From assembly GCA_963681505.1 (NCBI GenBank), contig OY811980.1:4385504-4449503 (forward strand): 64,000 bases of DNA, read 5' to 3'. The notes beneath the pieces are model-generated. The model searched no databases. It saw only the letters and a list, made by a program, of their open reading frames with translations, and was not told the origin of the DNA. Origin of the DNA: Eunapius fragilis (lineage: Eukaryota > Porifera > Demospongiae > Spongillida > Spongillidae). Shown here in pieces: positions 10,461 through 20,900 of the stretch. The translations under genes and the position numbers were made by a program. Each line of letters starts with the position of its first letter. Positions within the stretch are counted from its first letter, which is position 1.

Positions 10461-12224
10461 AGACCCTTGTTTCCTTGCTTTTTACACCACCATTGCCTTC
10501 AAATCCTATATCCCACCAACTATCTCCACAGTGTTTCAGTCACTGCGTGACATAGTACCGTATGCAGAGATATGCAGAGCCTGCCCACCTTAGCACATGC
10601 AGATAAGTATGCAGACATGCGCGTATGGAGATCGATATGCTGATTCGTATCAAAATAGGCAAATATCACGATCAATATGTAGATGGGGGTGCTGTATTAT
10701 AGCAGTACCCGATGCCACTTCGAAACGCGCGTATGATGTATAAACCCGTAAATTATAATAGTGCGCAGTAATAGGAATAGGGGGTATAACCGGATGGATC
10801 GAGGTACGCTATAATCATCGCAAGCAGTATTAGCAATACATGTTCTGTTCTAACAAAAACACCAAGCGAGTGTGTATATGTCGTGTGTCTTGTGAGTTCG
10901 GCAAATCAGTGTACAAAACTCGTCTCGCTACGCGCACGCGCAATTATTTGTGCACATGTTGGTAATGGCGGACTGACCATCACTAGCCCTAAATACGAAA
11001 CGGAATCAAAGGTAAGTCTACTGGGATGTTAAACTCACGTTAAAAAACAAGACCTGTGTTTTCAATCAACTGCAACAATCAGACAAATCGAATTCTCAAT
11101 CGGCTGCAGTTTTCTGTTGTACGTTCTCCGCTAACGGACGTACGAATGAGCCTGGTCCAGGATAAAGAGATTCAAACGTTTCAGACCAAGGCCGTGGTTC
11201 AGGCAACGCTAGCGAAATTACTACGGCTGTTCCTAAGAATTTAAAGGTAAGTTGCTGCGTGTTACGCTATGTATAAACGTTACTCTAGATGCATCTTACC
11301 AAACCAGGACAAAGTGAACGCGCGTAATATGGACTCAGCGCTGTGTTTGAGTTGTCGCAAAGGTACTACCGCCCGTATATACGTCTTCTTTTAATTTATT
11401 TCGGAGCCGAAATTGAACATGATAGAACCTTCAAATGCCATGAAAAGGAATCTTGCTGTACAAAGATCACCTCTTCCATTGTGCATAGTACGTTGTAATG
11501 AGTATACATTATGTACACAAGTAAAAAACGTACTAGTGTCACTATCAGGAGCTGTAAGGAGACACTTGAGTCTATAAAGCAAGCACATTGAGACTCTGTA
11601 GCCAAAGGTGAGGGGCCTAGTTAGGTAAGTCCAATGGATATCTGTGTGTATGTATGTTTATTTTTCAGACAGCTCTTTAGCCAATGAAATGCTGTAATAA
11701 GGGAGGACTCTACCATAAAGCCTACGAAAAGGACAGCAGCCTGTGACTAAGGTAATCCTCTTCTTTGGTTATAGAAGATAACTGATTCTCCTACTATCTA
11801 GCTCAACAAGATAGTAAAGGTTCATGCTGAATTTAAAGACCTCCACCAGATAAAAGGATGCTGCGTCTGAAATGTGGTGCTTGAAGAAAGCTCCTGCCAA
11901 CTGAACTCTGATTTTGGTTGTTTGTATTGAACTGTAGCTGTAATTGAATAAGTTTCCTGCTCTTAATTATTACTGGCGTATATGGGATTTAGACGTAACG
12001 TCCATCTGAAGTGTGCAGACAGGTGACAATCAATATGCCGACGCCGTATGCAGACCACGATATGCGCGTATAAGTGAAGTGTTCGTTCTGAGACGTATAC
12101 TGACCCTGCATACGAGTCGTGTGAAAAACTGCCCACGTGTCGAGTGCAGACGCGTGGCGACCAATATAGGTGTAATATACAGGACTGCATACGGTACTCT
12201 GTCGCGCCGTGAGTGGTCTGTTAC
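10461..12224. other. No gene confirmed; degenerate short repeats and stray splice-like sites
   Basis: 10,550-10,680 holds loose copies of TATGCAGA, and 12,030-12,200 is rich in TATGC/GCATA words. Good donor-like sites (GTAAGT at 11,010, GTAAGT at 11,247, GTAAGT at 11,625) follow open + strand stretches (for example 11,056-11,246), which could be exons of an unknown gene. I recognise no protein family in them. Confidence 0.3.
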
Positions 12225-12575
12225 CGTCACGTGGGCTGTTACAGCGGAAGTGGGTACTACCGTCACGTGAGCCACAGTCTTCAATACAAAATTGTTAAGA
12301 CAATCAACTTATATTGACCTATCTCAGGTACACTTGATATTTGATACACCACTTTGGACAGGTCTATGTGGTGTGACCATCCCCTGAGAATGGCGTGACC
12401 GGAAGTGGGTGTTACCGTCACGTGAGCTATAGTCTTCAATACAAAATTGTTAAGATAGTCCACTTATATTGACCTACACTTGATATTTGATACACCACTT
12501 TGGACAGGTCTATGTGGTGTGACCACCCCCTGAGAATGACGTGACCGGAAGTGGGCGTTACTGTCACTTGAGTCA
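12225..12575. repeat. Two-and-a-half copies of a ~160-bp tandem repeat
   Basis: The block starting GTCTTCAATACAAAATTGTT at about 12,271 returns at about 12,431. Both copies run through TGATACACCACTTTGGACAG and CGTGACCGGAAGTGGG, then CGTCACGTGAG. A partial copy of the end lies before the first (12,225-12,270). The second copy lost about 12 bp after GACCTA. The unit ends contain the palindrome TCACGTGA. Confidence 0.85.
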
Positions 12576-14510
12576 CAGTGTTCCGCAGTTCCTGATGTCT
12601 CCCATGAACTTAGCAGTATTGTGTTCAAGAAGAAATTTTCACACTCTTCCTTCATTCCTCCTCCTTCCAGTCTTTTTTCTAACAGACGTTTAGTTATGAC
12701 GTGCATATTTGCTTTCGAACAATGTGGTTGTCACTTGATCCTCGTTGAGTTGGAAAAGGGATGATGGTTCACTAGACTGATTAAACACGCGTGCTTCGCA
12801 CAAGTGATCGTGAGAATCTATTCGACATGCACCTGGATTACCAAGTTGTATTAGTAACAAAATCTCTCGCGAGATAAGTTCAATCAGTGTGTGCTGATAT
12901 TTGATTGCATACTTCCCTGGATTGCTAACGATACACGACTGCATACCTTACGGAGTGCACCATGGAGATATATGGGTTTGCCACATGATGAGGATGCTCC
13001 TTCTCTCAGAAAGTCATCCACTTCTGACGACTTGTACAGCTTTACAAGTTCCTCCCTACACCTAAAGTTCAATTATAGAATTACATTCACAATATACAAG
13101 TTTAAGAACTTACTTTTCTGATGGATCATTATGGCCTCCTGAACACAAGAATCAAATACTTTCTTGATTTGCAAAGCTCGTGGCAATGTCTTTGCTAGGA
13201 GCATGACGGTTGGCATAGATGTTACGAGCTCTGACAGCAGCATAATAGCTCTCGCATCTGGTAGAATTACCAAACACACAATTGTACTCACAATAATGTT
13301 ATAAACTTTCCGTGTTGAATGTTGAAGCTGGTCCAAACTTTAGCATATCATCTGGCAGATGAAGGATGTGAATCTTAAGCTTCTTCCTGAGCTCAGAGCA
13401 GTTCCTTTCCACAACATGTGCAAAGGCCAAGCATTGAGACTTGTAAACGTCAACCATCTCAGGTAAAAAAGTTTAACAATATACAAACTTGAACACCTAT
13501 ATATATACATATGTATAGAAACACATCACTTAAAAACATGTCAGTACAGCTGCAGTGGTGTGCCTTAGAAAATGCAAACCACACTTCAATCTCACTAGGG
13601 GTTAGGTAGGTAGGGAGAATAAAGAGAGCTAACTGTGCTAAGATTTTAAAATCACGTCCCACAAATGACTTAAAATACTTAGCTATGTTTCTAGAGAGCT
13701 TCACAGAAAATGAAAATGATGAAATTAAAGCCTGGATTTCCTTTTGTTGCACCTTAGTAAGGTGGCCCATCCAATCTCTCAAAAGGTACTTATATGGACC
13801 CAGAAGTAAGGTGTGTAATGCTTCCATTGGTGTACACCTACATGATTAACACAGTAAAACCTGTTACTTATGTTGACCACATACCAATGCAGATCGATGA
13901 AGAGTTCTAATAGGGAATTTGGATCAGCACTTACTCCAAACCGTTTCTGCAGCTGCTTCTTGTCCCTTTGAGTCCTTACAGACTTTATGCGAGCAATTTG
14001 ATACAGTGTGTCAAACCGTAGTTACATCAGCCTTGATATAAGATTGATGTTATAATTTGATCATACACCAAGATAACATACCATGCAAATCCTGCAATAC
14101 TTGTGTGTTGCTGCTACAAGATGACTGCACATCTCTGCTCCACGAGGATTGTCACAAATAATACTTAATATTGGAGCCACTACAATGATGTTACATTGCA
14201 AGAAGGCATCATATGCAATGATACCCTCATTCTCTAATGCAGTAAACTCTTGCACTAAAGGGACAGCCATATCAGGGACAGAACCTTGTTTGATGCACAG
14301 ATGAAGTGGATCGATGTTCTGGAGGTTGCCATTTTCCTCTTTTGACAGACCCTCAAGTCGGAAGTTCCAGGAGTCAAACTTGTTCCATTGTTTCGACTTA
14401 TTTCCACTAGTGTCATCTGTGAATAAAGTGATTGGTACCATGACAACAGGAATTCCACCACACTGCATTGACTTCATTTTCATAGGATGTGGTGAAAACA
14501 AACTGGTATA
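12560..14510 (-). pseudogene. CACTA/Plavaka-like transposase relic
   Basis: Minus-strand blocks in order: 14,061-14,501 with PVVMVPITLFTDDTSGNKSK, QWNKFDSWNFRLEGLSKEE and IICDNPRGAEMCSHL then a CRICMV zinc-like motif; 13,459-13,827 with LHTLLLGPYKYLLRDWMG, FKSFVGRDFKILAQLALFIL and SEIEVWFAFSK; about 13,340-13,440 with FAHVVERNCSELRKKL and LHLPDDMLKFGPAS; then CREELVKLYKSSEVDDFL near 13,010-13,070. The TDDTSGN motif and the FVGRDFK-AQ-ALF block are shared by a broad family of RNase H-fold transposases in animals and fungi, called En/Spm-CACTA or Plavaka. Frame changes lie between the blocks, some perhaps at introns, others clearly lesions (TERCESFN block broken near 13,250). I saw no terminal CACTA repeats. 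The family name is moderately sure, its decayed state is sure. Confidence 0.65.
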
Positions 14511-14926
14511 CTCCTAGAAAAATACAATTGTAAGCAAAAGTGGTACATTTGCATCCCTATGAAAAAAACTTACATTTCAGTAAGTTGCTTACATTTCAGT
14601 AAGTTGCACAAAATGACCTTCATGACACTTCAGTATATGTGGAACCTGAGTTTGTACATCAAGCACAGCTTCTATACAACATACTGGTACAGAAAGGGTT
14701 TCACCAATGATGTATCCTACCTGTCAAATGAATTGAACAACATAACCCATGTATGTAGAACCCGAGCTACGATACTGAATAAGATCACCAAAAAATACAT
14801 TGCAACAAGATGTTGCATTCATTGGTGAGAAAAACCGTCTGTCATTTCTCCAGTGTAACCCTGAAACACTTCCCTGTAATAGTATTACAATGTACACTAA
14901 ATTCACATTTGCACATGCACGCACAA

Positions 14927-14927
<1 letters not shown>

Positions 14928-14992
<65 letters not shown>

Positions 14993-15017
14993 GCACACGC
15001 ACACACACACACACACA
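14928..15017. repeat. (AC)n microsatellite
   Basis: About 90 bp of CA/AC dinucleotides with a few AAC and ACG interruptions. Cys-Val and Thr-His open frames across it are artefacts. Confidence 0.97.
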
Positions 15018-17280
15018 GTTACTTGAATTCCCCCTTTGGTATGACTGGATACCAAACAAGGTTGTGGGCAATTTCAGGATTTCCTAAACACATTTAAAAA
15101 GTGTTTGAGACTGGGTTTATGTAAAAAGGAATTTCGGTGCTTGTAAAGTGCTGCCGCAAAAGTGGTACATGTTATCAAAAGATAAAAATTTGAAGCATAT
15201 AATTTACCATCTTTGGTGCATGGTATCCATGTAGCCGATATTTGACATGAAGTGAAAAACTTGGAACAGAAGGGCAAACAGTACTCAATGTATGTAGAAT
15301 AAATTTCAAGTTGGCATGTCCCTAGTAGAATAGAAATTATCAACATTGTCTATTTCGCATAACCTGTTACTTTAACATACCATTGGACGTGGACTATGCA
15401 CGATAACGTATGCAACTTTGATGCAAAAGACTTGTAAAGATATGCATCTAAGGTTGGGACTAATTAATTTATTATGAGCCAAACGTATTTAAATGTGCTC
15501 CTGCCTATAGAAATTTCAGCTTCTCTGTCAAGTTCCTCCTCGCTACGATCAGGGTTAGTAACTGGTAACGCTTGTGCACTTTCAGTGTCGTTAGATCGGT
15601 CAACCTAAGGAGTCTGTTCACTACCTAAAAGTGATAGTTATATCCAGTTAAGCTACTATACCTCTTACCACTGGGACTGCTAGATAGTGGCAATGTAGTA
15701 CTGTCGGTCGTACTGTCTTGGATGAGTTCGGCATCACCGCTTATCGCCAATTCACAGTGGGTTAGGACTCCGACATTTGAGTTGGGTATAATGTATATGT
15801 TTTTGAGTATTATAATTTTTATAACACCTTGCTGCACTATAATCTGCAGGAAGATGTTCCGTATTGTTTATGGTTAATAACTAGCAGGCTGTCAAATCAT
15901 AAATCAGGACAATTTTATTGGAAGTACAATTGCAATTATATTGGGCTGGAATCTTAAAGGATTGAGTTATGGATATATGTAATACATAGCATTTTGTCTC
16001 CTGTTTCCAACGATATCAAATTTGTAGTGTTTGTAACTTTGAAGTCATGAATTCTAAATGTTTGCCACAAAAATCATTAAAAATTCTTCTTATACCAAGT
16101 TTGAACTCATTTCTAGTCGAATCTACAGCCACCTGAACCATAAATGACTCATGAATATAATTATCTACCTTTCGGCACCAGCAATATCATCGCCGCCTTC
16201 CACCGCGTTCTAAGTTAGAGCGACAAAAGTTTAAAACAACAGTGGTATACACAGCGCCATGTTTTAATAATTTCCTTAATAACATATCTTTAACAAGACA
16301 CTTTCTGCCTATATGCCGCGCTGTCTTTTTGTTGTACGCGGACAATAACACAATAGGTTCTGTGTTTTGTTCATTGTGTGGATGCCTGCATGCCCGCGCT
16401 GGCCTGTGTGCAGCTAACTGTTAGTAAACGACTAGTTTTGAAGTGATTATAGCATCTGTCCTTTCTGCGCATCGACGATCCGCAAAGTTACATTGTTTTG
16501 TTGAAGAATTTCGTTCTTATGCGGCTGCAAGTTAGAGGTTGAAAATACTCGTATGCGTGAGATAGACAATAGTGAGGCTTGGGAGAGACATGAAGCAATA
16601 CGAGGCAGTTGAACAATTTATAGCTGATAAAAAATAGTTGCCAAAAAAAAGGGAAGAACCTCTAGAGCATGTAACAACACCAACCTGCGCATATAATAGC
16701 TCGAAATACTACTCAGCATGACAACTGATCTGATGTTACAACATGGTTATGGATTAAGTCTGATCCTATATAGTTAGAAGTTTTTTTCCAATGCTCATTT
16801 TGTGATGGGGAGAACAATGTTTGGTCTTGTGATCAGCATGCAACTGATGTTAGATCAAGTTGCTTCTCTTTGGCTTTGGAAGAAAATCTACTTACCTGCA
16901 TGTTTGGAGTTGATCAGGAAACAGGAACATAATCTTGTTCATAAAAGTCATCTTTTCATGTGTTATAAAGCTAAACTTCTTTAGCCAGCATTCAGACCAT
17001 ATTGGTCAATTCTTGATATTACATTTTTTGATTTTATTGTTGTAAGGTTCATATCTATATTGTTTCTATTTTTCCTATCACCTATGTACACTAATAGCAA
17101 TCTCTGCAATATTTTTGGGTTACATTAACATTTTAATAATGAACGATATTCAAATGAAACAAAACTTGATTATTTTGGCTTGAAATCTTTTACTTTTATA
17201 ATTATTAAATTTGAATAATAATTGATATATTTTGTAACACATAATACGACCAATTACATTATAGCATTTATTTATCGCAA
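15018..17280. other. No confirmed gene; one open minus-strand stretch
   Basis: 15,074-15,346 on the minus strand stays open for 90 codons (containing SATWIPCTKDGKLYASNF and FAAALYKHRNSFLHK) and may be an upstream part of the neighbouring transposase or an unrelated relic; I do not recognise it. The rest is AT-rich with no sustained frame. An open + stretch at 16,242-16,424 shows no family signature. Confidence 0.3.
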
Positions 17281-17650
17281 TTAAATTATGTCTACATGAC
17301 CCCTATTTTTAAACCACTGTGCATTTCCTGATCAAACAGGAATGCACTTGGTTCGTCCTTCTCAGCAACACACAGAGCGTATCTCTGATGGCTTAAAGTT
17401 TTAAAATGTCGTTCATATCTGCTTTTGAAATCAAAATTCAATCGGCAGGGAACACAATAAAAACTCTCTGTCTCAGTCACGCATCCTCCCGTGATGTGTT
17501 CATTACACGAAGTTTAAAATGTCGAATGGACACGCACGATGCCTCCCTCCAGAAGGACCGGCAATACATGCGGAGATGCAGGATTTTCCGCCTCACCATT
17601 ACCCATTGCCAGCAGCCTGTCATCAAGACCGCCCGATTCCATGATTGCCA
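17281..17650 (-). CDS. C2H2 zinc-finger ORF (partial)
   Basis: The minus-strand piece 17,292-17,480 contains one clear C2H2 finger, FYCVPCRLNFDFKSRYERHF followed by KTLSH (Cys-x2-Cys, then His-x5-His), ending at the stop near 17,292. Upstream in the same frame is MESGGLDDRLLAMGNGEAEN, but an in-frame TGA/TAA lies between that and the finger, so either an intron joins them or the start is the Met at 17,480. Such fingers bind nucleic acid. It points away from the + strand ORF at 17.7-18.7 kb. It could be a real small gene or the front end of a decayed element. Confidence 0.4.
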
Positions 17651-17719
17651 CCCTATGTCAAGATGATCCAACTGCACAGCACTCAAGTACGTAGGCCATC
17701 CCATCTATGTCAAATGCAC

Positions 17720-18683
17720 AGCCGGATCTGAGTATCCAGGTTCCATTGCAACAGGTGAAAGCCTCTTTAAAAACATATGCGGAGCAAGTTGACAAGAAGG
17801 TTGAAGCAATACAAAAACAGTTAGGCAGTATTGAAACTGCCTTACTTGAAAAGACCTCACCGACGAGATGAAAAAAAAAATTTTCATCTCAAAGCTTTAC
17901 AATAAAATGGAGCATTTATGAGGTACAGCCCGTCATCTAAATTATGTAGGTATATGTACTGTTTGGTTTTTGTAGTCACCTCTGAAGGCCGAAGTATCAA
18001 AGCTGTTTTGTCACTCACTCTTACGTAATCCAGGTGATAAAAGCATCCGAGTTAAATATGCATGTGAGCATTACTAATAAATGGTTTTTATTTATGTATT
18101 CATGATAATAGATGGCAGTCACTAAAGTGTTAACAATTATAGAGTTGTTAAGGAAGGGAAGTACAAATTTGATGAAGCACTTCGCTTTTTCAAGTTAAGG
18201 TTGACAGATGCCAGAACTGATGAGCAGAGAAAGGTTTGATAACATTAGTTTAGTATTGCCATCACATGGAATGATTTTTAATATCTTCACACACAGTGTT
18301 TAGGGAGGCACCCATTTCCTAGATGCAAATTTATGACTACAACGGAGCTGGCCAAAAGAATCATCCAGTCCATGGGTGGGCTGGATGATGTGAATGATGT
18401 TGACACATACTGCCATCATCTAGCACATTTTAATGTTTAACTTCTTATCAAGCTAACATTATGCTGAAGTATTTCCATTCCTTCCTTGCAGCGGAAATTC
18501 ATACGCCATTGCAGTAATGAAAATCAGGTGAACCATTCTGAGTACCGTCACTGGGTGGGTCTATATTACTCATCCCCTGATGAAGAGGAATGGCAAGAAT
18601 TGATGCAGGAGGATGCAGCATTTGATTACCTATCGTTGGGTCATGGAATGGAGATGATTTCAAATTCAAATTCAGCTTTTTAG
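17720..18683 (+). CDS. Unrecognised three-exon ORF
   Basis: Three coding-like pieces are separated by GT/AG boundaries. First, VPLQQVKASLKTYAEQVDKK and VEAIQKQLGSIETALLEK (17,740-17,860) look like a short coiled coil. Then VVKEGKYKFDEALRFFKLRL (about 18,150-18,235) ends at AAAG-GTTTGA. After an acceptor CACACAG at about 18,298 comes HPFPRCKFMTTTELAKRIIQ and SMGGLDDVNDVDTYCHH. After TTGCAG at 18,491 comes FIRHCSNENQVNHSEYRHWV and YYSSPDEEEWQELMQEDAAF to the stop at 18,683. The acidic, aromatic-rich tail is not one I recognise. Exon joining was not confirmed in phase throughout. It may belong to a mobile element. Confidence 0.35.
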
Positions 18684-19169
18684 TCACCACAATGGAATTC
18701 AATAACTTCATTTGGCAAAGCATTTCAACCAGTTGATTCTTCATTTATCGCTGACTAGTTGATTCCTTTTATTTTGCTCAACCGAAATGTTTATTTTGCT
18801 GCATATCAAATTATTTTACTTGCTATATGTGCGTCCACGCATGCATGTGCCTAAGGTGCGCGCAAAAGATGAGCCAGTATTCCCATAGATATAGGAAAAG
18901 GAACGCTTGCAGGGATCTAAAAATCAAATTACTGATGTACGCGATTCTATAATTTATCGTTGTAGATTCAAACCGACGACGCGCGGGCTGAATCAGGTCA
19001 CATTCGCAATCTCTGGTGATTCATTTCTTATAGATCTATCACCGACGTTGCGGACGCGAAGTTTTTTCAAGAGTGATTCATATATACAAAATTGGTCGTG
19101 TATTAATATGAAGTGCATGCAAAACCGCGCAATGGACTCAGCAGCGCTCTTGATGCAGCTAGGAGGCTG

Positions 19170-19390
19170 ATCCAGAAAAGGACTGAGTGCGTCAGCTACA
19201 AGCTAGGCTAATCAAGGTTTATGAGCACGACAGCTACAAGGTTGATTCTGAAACGATGGTCTATGAGCGCGACAGCTACGAGGCTGACCCAGAAAGGAAG
19301 AAGGCCTTTGAGCGTGACAGCTATGAGGCTGAACCAGAAAAGTAGCAGACCTATGAGCGCGACAGCCACCTCTCACTCAGTGAGTCCAGA
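19170..19390 (+). pseudogene. Fragment of an ADPEKKKA-repeat protein
   Basis: Four imperfect tandem units read VYERDSYEADPERKKAFERD and similar, with one in-frame TAG after EAEPEK. The same repeat style occurs in the gene at 45.8 kb (YKADPEKKKASVRDTY). Proteins with such basic/acidic repeats are frequent in sponge genomes, often attached to mobile-element proteins (from memory). This copy has no start and carries a stop, so it is a relic. Confidence 0.55.
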
Positions 19391-20737
19391 AAATGATTAG
19401 TAATGTCCCTTATTTACTTTACAGACTAACTAGGCAGTGCTGGTGGCTCCGCCGACTATGTACATGTGTATTAAAACTGTCTGATTTGCTAAGCGACGAG
19501 ACCCGGATGTCCAGTCGCAAAGCTTGCTCCAAAGATGACGCATTGTCGTAGGGTCTTAGAACTACCAACAGAACTACCATCAAAAAGGTAAGATACATTG
19601 CATATATGAACCTCGCTTTTATCAATTCGGGCGTGGGTTCACGTTGTAGATTGGATTATTTGCTGCTACGAGTGCAGCCGGCAGAATGTGCTAGCACTTG
19701 GTGCATGGCTGGTGCCGAATGCTCACTCAGTTAATGATGTTTCCTTGAAAAGCTGTTCCAAACAATCTTTAATCTTTAATTTCTTGTGGAGGAGATTGTT
19801 CTTAATATTACAGATAAATTAATCAAACACCTTCTGATCACATTTTCCATTTGCTCAGATCCTCACAGGAACGCAATCTACCAAACCTTCACTGGATCAA
19901 ATAATAGTTTCCTGGCCATGTTTCCCGTTGTAGTAGTTCCTCCTGCTCTTACTGGGTCTGGTTTGTCAACAGTAAGCCTTGTCTCCTGGATGCATTTCTT
20001 TCCACCGTACTTCTGTCTTAGTCTGGCTGTTTTCCTACTCCATGCACGTACGCTTTTGGATTCTGAGCTAGTTCATGCAGCTGCCTCCAATCTCATGCCA
20101 GTTACAGTACATGCAAAACTGCATCTTCAAAAAACCTCATCTGTATACAAAAAGGAGATGAAACATTATCACCAAATTACCTTTTCATGCAGCCATCTTT
20201 CTGAAAATCTCAAGTTAGGATAAGCCTTCTCCACTTCAGAAACCACCGTGAATAAAAACTTAACAGTCTCCTGCTTCCTAAATAGGCTGAATGAATCCTA
20301 TGCTGGTAGTAGAGTTCATCTTTTCTACAGGTAAAAACTGCTCCTTTCTTCATTTTATCATATTCGCATTCAATTAATGAACTCAATTAATTTTGCTTAC
20401 TACCCTAAAGTTATTGTCCTTACCTGGAACTTCAGCTTGCTTGAAACATGTAGCTCTAATATTTTATTCCTGATCATTTTAAAATCAGTATCTTTTGTGA
20501 TCTGTGAGGGTGATTTAGCACTGAAAAAAGCAGCTTCTTTCCTCGTGGAAATGTTATGACATCATTATCATAGTACACAATAAGAAGCACACGTTATAAA
20601 GATTACTACTACATTAGACATGTGCATATAATGCTAAGCAATCACTAAAAGTACTACATAGCACTAGCCAACATAATCTTATCTGAAAACGAATATCAAT
20701 GGTCCATTAATTAATATGTCGGTTCATAAACAGCTTC
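19391..20737. other. No confirmed gene
   Basis: A 145-codon + frame (19,786-20,223) is open but its composition looks accidental. The minus strand of the same stretch reads FGGKKCIQETRLTVDKPDPV and then GGTTTTGNMARKLLFDPVK before a stop, which resembles decayed transposon coding sequence that I cannot name. Confidence 0.3.
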
Positions 20738-20900
20738 TTATTTTGGAGTCACTGCAGCTGAAGAGATTTCAGATGGATTGCTATTTGTAATAACATAATG
20801 GTCATCTACAGGCTGAGGCTGAGAGATCACAATGTTGGAAAGCTCATAAGCTTCACAATTTGACTTGTATATCCCTGGTAGGTCACCAGAAGTCATATTA
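20738..20900 (-). CDS. EGF-receptor gene: last exon, cytoplasmic tail
   Basis: The acceptor CCCTTTCAG precedes NMTSGDLPGIYKSNCEAYEL. The tail continues SNIVISQPQPVDDHYVITNS and ends at TAA. Two tyrosines lie in contexts that could be phosphorylated and bound by SH2 or PTB domains (EAYELSNI and DHYVITN). This role is inference. Confidence 0.7.

Noticed and set aside
14724..15097. Cys-Val and Thr-His open frames
   Set aside because: They are translations of an (AC)n microsatellite.
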